This document shows positions 24,242-36,938 of a DNA stretch of 64,000 bases, piece after piece. Location: positions 15,532,854-15,596,853 of the forward strand of contig NC_136000.1 in NCBI RefSeq assembly GCF_048128805.1, read 5' to 3'. Source of the DNA: Centroberyx gerrardi. Its lineage: Eukaryota > Chordata > Actinopteri > Beryciformes > Berycidae. The translations under genes were made by a program, and so were the position numbers. Below the pieces are notes generated by a model. The model was not told where the DNA came from and did no database searches. It was given only the letters and a program-made list of their open reading frames with translations. How positions within the stretch are numbered: the stretch's first letter is position 1; each line of letters opens with the position of its first letter.

Positions 24242-27200
24242 ATGGCCTGGCTCTGTCTCCCAGCCTACACTGTCCTGCTGGTTGGCTTCGTTCATACAGC
24301 TGCCACTGAAAATGATGTCACTCCGCGCCTCACCTTCTCCTACAGTAAGTGTCATCTGCTTCTTCTTGTGTATAGAATAGTCAGGTGTGGTAGTGGTAGT
24401 GTTATTTCTCTTCCTTCCTGTATGGGGTATGTTGTAGAAACTACGCGAGAGGCCACTGTGTGCTGTTATACATCTATAAATAAAGTGCAGCTTGATGTAG
24501 TCCCGCCAATCCAGGGTGATGAGAGCTGTGGAGGTGCCTGGGTCTCCTGCAGAGGCTTTTCGAGATCCTTTACATGGACAGCAGGGCTTGGCAAGCTGTT
24601 GATAAACAGTCAAAAAAAGAAGCATGACTGTTCCTTCCTTAGTCCTGGCTCTGTGGAGTAGAGCTGCGCTCACAGTCGGCCAGAGGTGGAACACAACATT
24701 TACATAACTGCATGGTAGTGTTGATCCCCAGATATTACAGGATAAGAATACATTATGAATAGTTCAACAGAGACAGCAGCTGTTTTCTTTAACATTATTT
24801 TCATTTATTCTGATTTTATCAAGTACTGTATACCTGGATATACCTGGATTTTATAATCTTTGTTGATGGTATAAGATTCCGCATGTAGGCCTAATTACAT
24901 AATTCACAAAGGGTTTTCCCTTAATTAACTCTGGCCACAGAAAAAAGTCAGTACATTTCATATGTGTCCTTTGTAAGGGCAAAAAAGATTTAGACTGTTA
25001 GAATGGCCAAACAGAATGGAGTGTTTCAGTTTAGTCTGTGTGTCTAGACCATAATGATTGCAAATCCAACTAAATCCATACCGTGAATGGCAGTTCCATC
25101 AGGGTGGCTCTGTCAAGTACCTACAGGTCAGACATAATTACAAAATGAACAGGCCCATTGTGCTGCGACTTACTGAGGACAATCTGACACAGTCCCACAA
25201 GCATTAGGTGCCACATGCTCCTTTATAATCTGTATGTTATGTATTGATAGTTTGCTTACATAATCACATACTCTTTAAGCTAACTTGAGTCTAACATGCT
25301 TAGCAACGTAATCAAATAATCCTAATAATATTTCACCCTTCAAATTGGTTGGAGCTGTTAAATTCATAGTGTTGGATTGCTGTGCAGCACAATCTTTCAT
25401 GTTCTCTTCTATGGATAGCTGCTATGGCCATTGGTGCCAAGTTGTGATTTTATCATCTGCCATGCAATTAATCAAATGTTGCAGCAAAACACTTTAGATG
25501 ACATGAGTTGGATTTAAACTTTTTCTTATTTTCATTTTTCTGTGCTCTAGCATCTCTGTTTGTGCTCAACCTACCGCAGGCTTACTGGGGAAAACAAAAC
25601 AAAATGATTGAACTGTGGTTAGTGACTCACTTTTGGGCATCATTACTGTCTTAAAAGACAGCAACTGTCAGGGAAAAAAGTGGCTCAGATTGTGTTGCTA
25701 GGTCTCTGCTGGTAATCTATTATAGATTTGAATAAGCTTTCCAGTATAGGACTAATTTTGAGCCAGGCAAACATTCAAATAGGTCAGTCATCTTGCCTGT
25801 CTGAGCCTGCAGCCTCCCTCATGTAGGACCTTTATACCAACAGGTAATCTCTCTCACCTGCCAGCCTCAACAAAGCCCACAGCTCGGCCCTGGCGGAGCG
25901 TTTCACAACACCACACACCATCAATCACTCACTGAAAAGACCCTTCACATTCACACTTCTCCTTATTCTGACGGAAAGATTTACTTTTAGGGCACGTTGC
26001 CAATGTTGAACACCGTCATAAAACATGTCGAACCCACATGTCAGAGGGACACTCAGTGTTGCCTAGAAGACTATGTATGTTATACATTCAGTACAGCTGA
26101 GGCCACGGAAGGTTCTCTTTTCTTTCTTGTGTTTCTATTTTAGTAATGTTATAGGAGATTACTAGGCTTGTACTCCATCATGAACTTGGTTTGCGGCATT
26201 ACAGTTATATTACTGTAACTTTTACCACAACTGATAAGCTCTGACGTTTCTGTGAAGGGTCAATCAGGAAATAAAAACTTTTACTACAGAAGCTGTTACT
26301 TTCCGCCATAAAACGTATAAAAACTAGTTTTATCAGGACCTACAGGCTTATCTTTCACAACATGGTTTCATGTTCACAGTCACTTTCAGTTTACCACCTG
26401 AGCAATGTAATTCTATTGATATCCAAGTAGATTAATGACCCTGACAGACCTGGGGAAGACATCGGCGTTACAGTGACCAGTAGTGAGACTTTAGATTATA
26501 TGTTGGTAAGGAAACAGCATCTGTACTGTGTTTCTGTTGTACAGAAACAAGCGTCATCATGACGGTGAAGGTTAGCGGTGGCCTTGTGATAGGAATTGTC
26601 TTGGCGTGGTAATGTCAGTTCTGCTACATTGACATTTTCCAGCCTCCCGCAGAAGGGCTTTGTCACATTGTGTTTACTGTATCAAAGCAGAATGCAGAGC
26701 TGCGGGCCTCAGGGACCTGAACCTTGTACAGTAGAAACTGCCTGGCCTCCTTATGGTTTCTGGCCATGGCTGTCCTATCTGGATGCCAGTTAGCTTGATG
26801 GCTTGCATGCCTTAACCTCAGTGGAGTAGGCAGGCCAGACCCTCCCTGGCTTCCCCTCATCCGGCAACATTTTCCTAGACAGACTTCCCCTCCCATTCTC
26901 TCTCTCTCGGTCCCTTGGTCCCTGCCTCTGCCTTAATGAAGAGGGTAATCTGCCATGAATAATGAATGGGGATTTGTATGTGTTATGGTGTGAACACTCG
27001 TCTGGTTCTCATTATGCGCCTATCAGGATGGATCATGGGTTCAGGGAGTAGAGTCTGCATCTGCTTTTCTCTCCGCTTTTGTTCCAGGCTTTAATGCGGA
27101 CCATGCTGGAGGGCTTAGTGTGTTCGAACGCTGTTTAAAGGCACACCTATAAGAGGTTTATGTTGGCGGTCTTTGCCTGTTGAGCTATTCAACCCTCTGT

Positions 27201-30200
27201 TACACATCATGCATGTGGACAGTCACACTATAATTTTGTTTAGGGGCCGTGCCCAGAGCCACACTGGACGTAAAGCATAATTAATCTGAAAGCTGTCATG
27301 TCTAGAGCAGTCGAATCAGCCACTCTCAAGTAATTCAGAATGACAATTGTGTCAAGTGAGATAACAGCTCTTTGATATTGTGTTGGTGCCACATAGCTGA
27401 TCAACAGTGCTACATGGTGTGAATGCTTGTGGACTGTATTGCAATAGGTGATCTTCGACTTTAGGATTCTTGGACATGCTCCACTAGACCACTTGTCAAA
27501 GACATGTAGAAAGTCCATGAGTGGACTCCAGCATGGAAAGACAAAGTGGAACAAAGTTGGAATGAACAATAAACTAATTACATAGCTGATATTACATAGC
27601 TAATTACATAGCTGCACAATATAATCCTGTTTAATAGATATAACCTATATCAAAGAGTAATATGTGATTGATTTGATTTTAATCACACAGCAGTAAGTAC
27701 AACAGGTGGTGATTTTATGATGCTGTAGTACCTGTACTCAGTAGTGTACTGTATGTACTGACCAGTGTCCATCCGCCTTAACGCTTTCAATCCATCATGA
27801 AACGACAGACCATTGATCTTGATATTGCCCGAGTTTATGAGACCCACTCTTGTCCAATCCACCAGAGAGTGGGCCATAAATCAAACTCAACAGACCCTGT
27901 AAAAACACTCACATGGCTCCCGCACACTCATTTTCAAGGTGTTGCGAGGATATCCCAACTGCTTCTCTGCTCCTAAACACACAGCCTGGAGTCACGGTAG
28001 TCAGGTCAGAGCCCTGCTGTACACTTAGACCATGGGGACTGCCTACATGAGGTCATGACATGTTTCTGATGCTCCAGCCCTGTTCACACTACAGGAGAGG
28101 GTCACGGTGAGTTCCTGATGAACCAGCGGCTGGTTTACATTATTGTGGTTGAACTGGGGTCGGCTCTGTGTTGCCTCCTGACCAGCAGGTCTAGATGGCC
28201 TATAGCAACATTCCTTCCCCTCGTGGGAAAATGATAAAGAGGTGCAAGCTTGTTTGTAAACTGCAGGGTTTACAGATTTCGGGAAAATAATGCTCTATTT
28301 AAATGTGTACAGTTAAATTAGACTCTATCCCCCCCTAAATTGTTCCCACGAAACCTGTTATTGCACATCCCTCCTGCGTGAATACCTAGCATGCATACTT
28401 TTCTCTTTTTTAAGGATAGGCTTTGTGATTTCCTCAGCATTTATATGCAGATCTTTACCCCTCATCTTGTGGTACTAACTTCCCAACCTCTGTTTACTGA
28501 ATCTGTATTCAGAATTGGCAGCATTCTCAGCATCAGCATGGTGCAGAGGAGACAATATCCTGCTAACAAGATGGAGCCCCAGAAGTTACCAATACAAACA
28601 GCAGGCTCACAGCTTGCCTAATGAATCTCCCGGTGAATTGACCCTCTTGGCCTGTTGTCTTAATGCATTCCAGATGCCTCAGTCTCTGTCCTTCAGCCTC
28701 CCAAAGTCTAGTCCCTCATACAATTACCCATTCAGCAGCTCTTAATAGCCAGTTTAAAATTACTTGGGCTAATTTAGTTAGCGCTCTAGTGAGGCCTGTT
28801 TTCTATCTTCTTGTCATCGGACAATGTGACAATAGTGGGAGCTTTGTCATTGCTCTGACACTGACCCAGTGAACTCCTGTTGGCAGAGTGGCTTCCTGAC
28901 ACAGAGGTCACTGCTTCAATCTCAACAGAGGGTCTTAATCACTTCCTCACAAAACAAAAATTGGATTTTCTAGGCTTCGTCTGTTCTGTCTGAGCAAAGT
29001 CCTTTAAAGGAGTACACCATGTTGACAAAGAGAGTGATCCAGCTTTGTCTCTGGTGTCTCTTTGTTCTGCCTAAGTAGACTCTTCCTCACTTCTATCTAA
29101 AGTATTATTTCTGTCTTAAGTGTCCTTGTTCTCAAACTCTGTCTTCACCTTCACAAGCTCAACCTGATGTTCAATTAACTCAACCGTTACTCCCCACTCT
29201 CTTCAAAACTCCTCCATTAAACCAATCGCATCACAGTTTTCCATCAGTGCCAATTCATTTTGCCGCTCCGTTTTTGTTGGACCTACTTGGCGCCTTCTGT
29301 CCACCTCAATGTGATACCTGAATTTCTCTTTTTGAGTTCCCTTCCCTTCACTGTGATGTATTAATGATCAAAGTGCATTTGTGATTAAAAAATAGAAAAG
29401 AAACCCTCAAAAGAAATATCTCCCACAAGATAGCAAATTGATCTCTAAATCTGTGAGCAAAGGGTTCCTTTTGAGCTGTACGCTGGTCTAATTGTATGTT
29501 TACAGTTAAATCTTATTGGCTTCCTAGGTTTATTGGTTTAATATAATGAAAATCTCATAAGCTGATGAATTGAGTTTATGTAGGGCCTTATCACAGTATT
29601 CGACCCTGCTTGTATCCCCTTTTGTCAAGAGTATTTCTTGCCATGGGCCTCCTTATATTCCTTCTGAGATGAGAATCTAGGTCATGTTTATGGACAGAAG
29701 ACTGGAAATGGGGCATCAGACATCCCTTAAAGACATCTATAGCTGTTGATCTCATTGAAGAGAGATGGCCATTTTTTCCGGGTCATCTACTGGTGGACTA
29801 TGAAATCTTTATGGGAGTAAAAACTGGTAAGACGGACAGCATCATCTTAGTACCACAGTCAGGAGCCGCCAGTGCTTATTGGTCATGAGTCTATCTTGTT
29901 TGGAAGGACAAGTTCTGCAAAACAAATGAACAGCATGTGGCCCTGTTGTAAGAAGAATTTGTTGCACAGTTCACTGGTAATTTGCCGCTCATTAATGTGC
30001 ACAACATATATTTGTCCCCGCTTCTGTTTTCTTGTAGTTCTGCATAATTTAAGTAAACAAGAACGTGTGTTTTAAATGATGTATGCAATCTTCAAATCTC
30101 CTGAACATACAGCTGTGAGAGCTGATAGAGGCAGCCCCCTAGTTGCCCTAGAAAACGAGGTACATAGATCTCCCTCACCAAAGGACAGATTACTCTACAA

Positions 30201-33200
30201 TTCCCCTTTAGAGGGGATGTTCCATGCTTTTAATTATCTTTGTACTTTTTGGACACAGACCCATCAGGAAATCAACTGCAACAAATTGTGGAGGGATCCC
30301 TTAAAGCTGAGCATAATTAATTTCCCCTCTAAATAGATTAGCAAGCCAGGCAGGGTGAGTATTTCCAACCATTTAGCAGTGTCATTTGCAGAAATGACTT
30401 TTAATTACATAATAATGGTAATGATCTCATATTGCTTACAGCTGCCAGAGGTTGAACCAGCCCCTTAATGTGTGCTCAGTTCAAGCACTTGTATGACAAC
30501 CCCCCGCTCTGCCTGCTGCCTCCCTGTTTGTTTGCTGTTTTCAGTTTGCAGTTGACTGGCGGATGGAGCAGGGAGGGTCGTCCCTCTGGTCAACAATGTG
30601 TCCCACAAGATAAAACGTCCCATCATCAGTGCAGCAGAGAGTGGAGATTGGTTTAGTTTGGTGTTGCATTTCAGTGTTTTGTCCTGTTTCATTATGTTAA
30701 GGGAAAATAAGCCCTTAGTTGAGCCTTAATCCTTGTGTGTTGTCCTTTTGTCACGCCCCATGGGCCGGCTTGTGACAGAGGGCCTTGGCACATAAAGGCG
30801 CAGAATAAGTTGTGTGACTGGCAAGGGTGTCAAGTGGAAGATTTCTAATTTGGCATTAGCCAGCACATTAAACAAGACAGCGATGAATACGCTCTCAGCC
30901 TGGTCTGCAAAACAGACATTTGAAAGCTTGATAGCCACAATGTTGACTTTGGAATCGATTGACCCAAATTAGTATTTAAAACCATTAACGTTGTTCATGG
31001 CCAAAACAAAGATTTTTTTTTGCCTGAGAAGGTTTTAAAAACACTCTAGTCCTTATGTCAATCTTTATTCAAACCTAGCCACTAAACAGTTTGACTTTCT
31101 TTGTCAATATCACAGTGGACTTCAATAAAGACGTATATTTTTGATAAGGTGAGGAGCAGTTAAATGCCGTTGGTAGTACATTTAAAACACCTTTGCCTTC
31201 AGGAGGAACAAGAGGTGGAGGATGAACTCGTTGTGATATGTTGTACCTCATCAGTTGCTGTGCGGTGCCCACTTGGCTGCCCTCTCTGACACTCCCTCTC
31301 TGTGGCTCCGGCAGATGCGAGCTGCTCTCCCACTCTTAAGTGCTTCCTCTGAACCGGCCTGTGTGTTTCCCTCAACATTTCTGGGGCTGCATTGTCATGA
31401 AATGGCCCCCAGGGAATCAACCTCAGACCGTCAAACAACAATAGAGAGGGTTCTTTAAGGGTCTGTGGTGTGTGTGGAGGGGTGGGGGGGGGGGGCAGTA
31501 CAAGTTCAAGTGGGATACACACACAGGGATGATAGAGATAGTGACCTGGTAACAGTCTACACAGTGTGTGACCTCCAGCTGTTATTCCATCCTAGGTTTG
31601 TGGTCCGAGGACTACGGATATGTTGTTTCTCATTCGTGTTCAGAATATCTGTTTGAGGTCAGGGAGGCAGTTCAATTGCATGCTAACTGGGCAGCCTCAT
31701 AATCAATTTATGAATCAAACCTTTACAGAAAATCAACAACTACCCATGGTATACTGGCAGAGAGAAATTAAAACTTGTTCTTCACTTTGGAGCTTCTCTT
31801 TTCGTTCTCTTTTTTTCATTATTCTCCATGTCAATATATTATTGCTATCAAGTCCTTAAATAAACCTGCTGTTATATTTTATAGTCGGTCTGTGCTTGCT
31901 CTGCAAAAGCTGTAAATACCATATGTTACAATTTATTCAACCTATTGAACTGACAGTTATTGATAAAGGTATTACAGTTTGTAATTCCATTTTCCTACGT
32001 CCCACAACTTCTGCAGGAGTGATTCTTCAACTTGACTAACCAAACGAAAGTACTTCATTCAAATCTGTAATATTTGATTCAAAACTAGAGATTATTCTAA
32101 TGCTGATACTATCCTTAAATGGTAGATAAACTGCCTTTGATACACAGTTAAACAGTTTAAACATATTTGCAAAATGTCAACTCGGCAAGCAGCAGTCTGG
32201 TCACTACTGGCTAGCAACTTCATCACATAAACAGTAATATTTATTAACGAGAAACCGATGTATAATATGTCATTATTCTGATTACTTTGACTATTAAGTG
32301 CAATGCCACTGACGCTCCCAGGCTAACTCAGTGTCAGAGAAGTACCTGGTATGGGTCCTGCACTGTGAAGGGAAAGGAACTCACAATGTCAAGATTAAGA
32401 CATTAAGAACTAGAAGGCGCTTGGCAGAGCGCAAACCTCTGCCAACGCTGAACAATTCTCCAACATACAAAGCTGCAGCATCCGTAGCGGCTTATGTTTG
32501 TTTATCGTTTGTCTTCTGGGTTTTATTTTTGACAAAATAGCACATGAATCCAATGCCGTTTTGCAGCCAACTCAGAAGTCCCAGATGTCGGACTTTCCCA
32601 CTAGCAAATGAACACAGCATGAAGGTTATGGCTAAAAAACAAAAATTGTCTAATGGTAGAAAATCCAGATCCAAATCGCCACCAAAATCGAGTTAACTGA
32701 CCATGGGCCAAGGGCTATCTGTCCTCCAAATTCCATCTAAATCCATTAGCAACCTTTTGAGATATCTTGCTAACAAGCAGACCGACAGACAGGGGTGAAA
32801 ACGTAGCCTCCTTCCAGCACCGTTGGCGGAGGAAATCATTCTTTGAATGCTAATTATGATTAAGCAAGCTTGTTGGAATTTGTACCTGTCTTTTATAACA
32901 CTGAACGCTGAATTCTTGAAGCATACCTTCTCTCATCTTAATCACAGAAAACATAGACAAAACATGATATAATAGCCACTGTACAGTAGTGCTTTTAAAT
33001 ATACCACTTTACAATTACCTAAACCCTCAGAGGAAAACAGTATTGTAGACTAATAGATCTATACAGAGACATGATTAATGTTTGCCTGAAATTATAAATG
33101 GAAAGCTTCATACTATGTGAAACCCTCGTGGATTTCTATAATGATACACAATTATGGGCCCCATTGTTTTTCTCCATCAGCTGTGGTCGCTAAGTATGAC

Positions 33201-34255
33201 AGTGGTGATCTGACTCCAGAGAATAATTGTGTAGATATCCTCCTCTGTGAAAACCCCTCAAAGCTTTTGTTTTGGTTCAAGCTTCGGCCTTTGTCTTTGT
33301 CTGTGTAAATCACAGTTGAACTTGCCCAAGGCTCTGAGGGAGGAAAAAAGGGGGGAAACGGTACAGCCGTGAAGCAGCACTCCATTCATCCTGTAATCAC
33401 AGGGAAAAGAGAGAGAGAACAGCCCCAATGGGCCTATGTACAGTATGTAGAGAGGAGCCTCTTGTGGTTTTAGGGACAGATTTAACCATAATAAGGCCCT
33501 CTGTTGCCGTGGCGATGCACTGCTATTAGCGTGTTGTTTTCCCAAGGGGGAGGAAGTCTCTCAACCTCCTGTACCTACCCACTGAGGTGAGGTTATATCA
33601 GGTCACAGGTACTCTGGGGTGCAAACTGCATACTGTACTTATTATCGTAATGACACCCTACCCTATCTGAACTGGATTAGTTTTTCTTGGGGAGCTCCTA
33701 TAATTGTAATTATTACCAACAGCATCCGTGATTTTAATCCAATTTGAATCCGCCATGCCCGTAATTCTTATGTATCCGGAAAGCAAAAAGCCCAGAAGCA
33801 GATTGCCTCCTGGTTTTCAGCAAACTCAGAGGTCATCTGATAATAGTAAAACAGTTAGAATTGACATTGACATAATATAATAATACATTATGCTTTTGGC
33901 GGCTGGCAGATTGCCCGACCAGCATCCATATACAGAAGTAGCTATATAGATCATGACTTTTTTTTTGCCTCAAGCAGTAGTTAACAGGGAAATAGGAAGA
34001 ACCTCTATCCCATACAAATATAAAATTACAAATATAAAATGTAAAAATATAATAATGAATAGGACCTCCCTCAGTAAAACAAATTAAACTCTTTGGTCTG
34101 TTATTTTTCTGCATTTGGCAAAGGCAAGACAAGGCAAACTTTATTTATATAGCATATTTTGTACACAAAGCAAATTCAATGTGCTTCACATAAAATACAA
34201 AAAATAGATAGTTTGTTAGGTAAAATTACATCATCAACTCATAAAATTACATATT

Positions 34256-34286
<31 letters not shown>

Positions 34287-34837
34287 AGGAATATAGATTA
34301 AAAGATAGATGTATATGTTTAAGCCAAGCCAGCGTTGAAGGCCTCCAGGCTGCTGCCACTCTGACATGCATACGGGTCTTTAAACCAGCGAAGAAGAGAG
34401 TGGATGAGTTAACCCCTGGTTTCAGTTTGGAGGAGTCAGTACAGTTGGAACAGAGCCATCCACTTACTGCAGGGAACAATTTAGGGCTTTCCTCTTCCTT
34501 TTCTTTCTCTCTCTTTCTCCATCTCTCTCTCTTTCGGATGAGAGAAGCCGACTGGAAGCTGGAAACAGGCAGCTGCTGATACACACACACACACAACACA
34601 CACACACAGTGATATCTTTGGGTTTGTTTTATTCAGTCGTATCAAGATCCTCAGCACCCATGTTGTGCTGTAGCTCTCCTGCAGTGATGGAGTCAAAGTG
34701 GACATGAAGAAAGCAATACCAGTCGGTATAGTTGTCATGGGAACGAGAAAACAGACTCAAGGAGCCTTGTCAGTGGTGACAGTGTCTCTAATTAAGAAAG
34801 AACATCTGTGTCTGTGGTGTGCACCATGTTTTGTGGC

Positions 34838-34871
<34 letters not shown>

Positions 34872-36888
34872 ACACATTGTGAGAGGGCTTGCATATACTC
34901 ACACACACACATAAAAGGAATTTGCATATTCAAGTGCCGTTGCAACATTTTCTGTCAAAAACATTTTATGATGCCTTGTAAAGGTTAAAAAGAATATGAT
35001 ATCTCCTTCATACTTAACATGGACAGTTTATGAATTATACCGTTTTGTCTCCTCTCCTGTGTCTCTTTCTCTCCAGATGCGAAGGAGAGGACAGCCAAAC
35101 ATTTCTCAGCCAACGGTGCGTTCAATTACACCTCTCTCCTGCTCAGTAAAGAAGACAACATGCTGTACGTCGGAGCACGGGAGATTCTCTTCGCACTCAA
35201 CCTCACTGATATCAGCAGAGCCAAGCTGCAAAGGAATGTAAGAACATGCGAGCGTCTGCAAACGACCGTATAGTTCATATATATATATGTGTAATCCCAA
35301 AAGTCCAGTATGAGCATCACACAGCGCTCTGCACTCATTCTTACAAGACTGACACCGTTTCTCTCCCTCTAGCTAACATGGAGCACTCCAGAGAGGAAGA
35401 GAGACGAGTGCAGTTTCAAAGGCAAAGACTTGCAGGCGAGTGAACTGCCGGTGTAAAACTCAAGTCTCTGAACGCAAAAGGCTCAAATATTATTTTTCAG
35501 GATTGCAGGTTTGCCTCTCTTGTCGGCTGGTTGACCCACATTGCATGGCACATTGAAAATGGACCCAGGGTCAAACGCTGGAAATTTCCAGTCAAGTTGT
35601 ACCTTTCCATTCAGCAACAATGGCGTGACTTTTTTCCCTTTCCTCTCAGACAAACCTAACCCTCTATCCTCCTCTATCATCTGTCAGTCCATTACCACAC
35701 CCTTGTGCTCTTATACACACCTAGAAGCTAGTGGAATGAATATAATCAGGTGGATTTGTTGTGTGATTATTGATTCGTGAGTTAATTCGATTGGCGGGGG
35801 GAATGGAAACTCATAGGTTGACATGTTGACAAATGCAGCCTAGTTCTCAAGACTGTGCAGTGGGAAAGAGCCTTTCAGCCATTTTAATGACATTCTCACC
35901 TTTGTTTCCAAAACAGACGGATTGCTTCAACTACATCAAGATCTTGCTGCGTATGAACAGCACCCATCTGTACGTGTGTGGAACGTACGCCTTCAGCCCC
36001 ATCTGTGCTTACATAGTAAGTGTGTATTTGTTGCAGCCCCTCCCGACCTGTGCACGTCTTGTTTTGGGAAGATCTAAATAGATACATTGCGTCTCCACAA
36101 TATGTGATTACGCCCTGATGGAAGAACTGATATGTTGCGTTCCTTTATTAGATTCTAGAGGAAGTGCGTCTAAAATCGAATGTGTCCTTCCTCCTACCGC
36201 TGAACCTCTGCCCACACTGCAAGTAATTTAGTCTCATATTCAGCCTTCAAATCATAAATCATTTTCTTAAAACGAGATAAATTCTGCCAATAAGGTGAGA
36301 TAACTCCACTTGTTTCCAATGCAGCTTCACTTGTTTCAGGAATTTTCTAGAAATGAGTGTTAAAATCTTGAAAATAAGAATAAGGCAGATCACCTGATTC
36401 TACAAAATTCTTGAAACAAGTTGATTTGCATTGGAAACAAGTCAAATTATCTCACCCCATTGGCAGTTTTTTTTTAAAAATTTTTTTAACTTATTTTAAG
36501 AAAATTATGATTTTAGGACTCAATAATAGACTAAATGACTTGTTAAGATGGAGATTTTTTGCAGTGCAGATAGATACAATATAGAGAGCGGTCTGTTATT
36601 AGCTAAAGGGAAAATAGATCAAAACATTTACTGCACAGAATGGAGTTATATAAAGTATAGAGCATTTCCAAGTTCCCAATCCTTTTCTCCACATCATTTC
36701 AAAGCCTTTTTTATTACAATCCATAATCATTTACAAACATATAAGGATGACCTGTGCTTCAACTTTAACCGAAAACTGACTGACCAACCTTTCATTTGGG
36801 ACAAACTACTACAGAGAGGTGGCCAACAGACAGCGGTCACTGTCAGAGTAGGTTACAGCTGTACTTTTCAGCTAAGCCTCTGATCTGC

Positions 36889-36938
<50 letters not shown>

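Larger units (their letters stand above)
24345..35076 (+). other. sema4b: sema4b intron 1 (10.7 kb)
   Basis: Bounded by a gtaagt donor and a CTCTCCAG acceptor. It contains a terminal-inverted-repeat element at 32431-32832, a dispersed repeat at 34122-34200, (GAAA)n at 34257-34290, CA repeats at 34580-34607 and 34839-34869, and a poly-G run near 31481-31495. No other exon is supported. ORFs in it do not join in phase with the gene. Confidence 0.85.

Noticed and set aside
24164..24694. 176-codon minus-strand ORF over sema4b exon 1
   Set aside because: No recognisable domain. It spans the exon and a splice donor of the plus-strand gene, so it is most likely chance.
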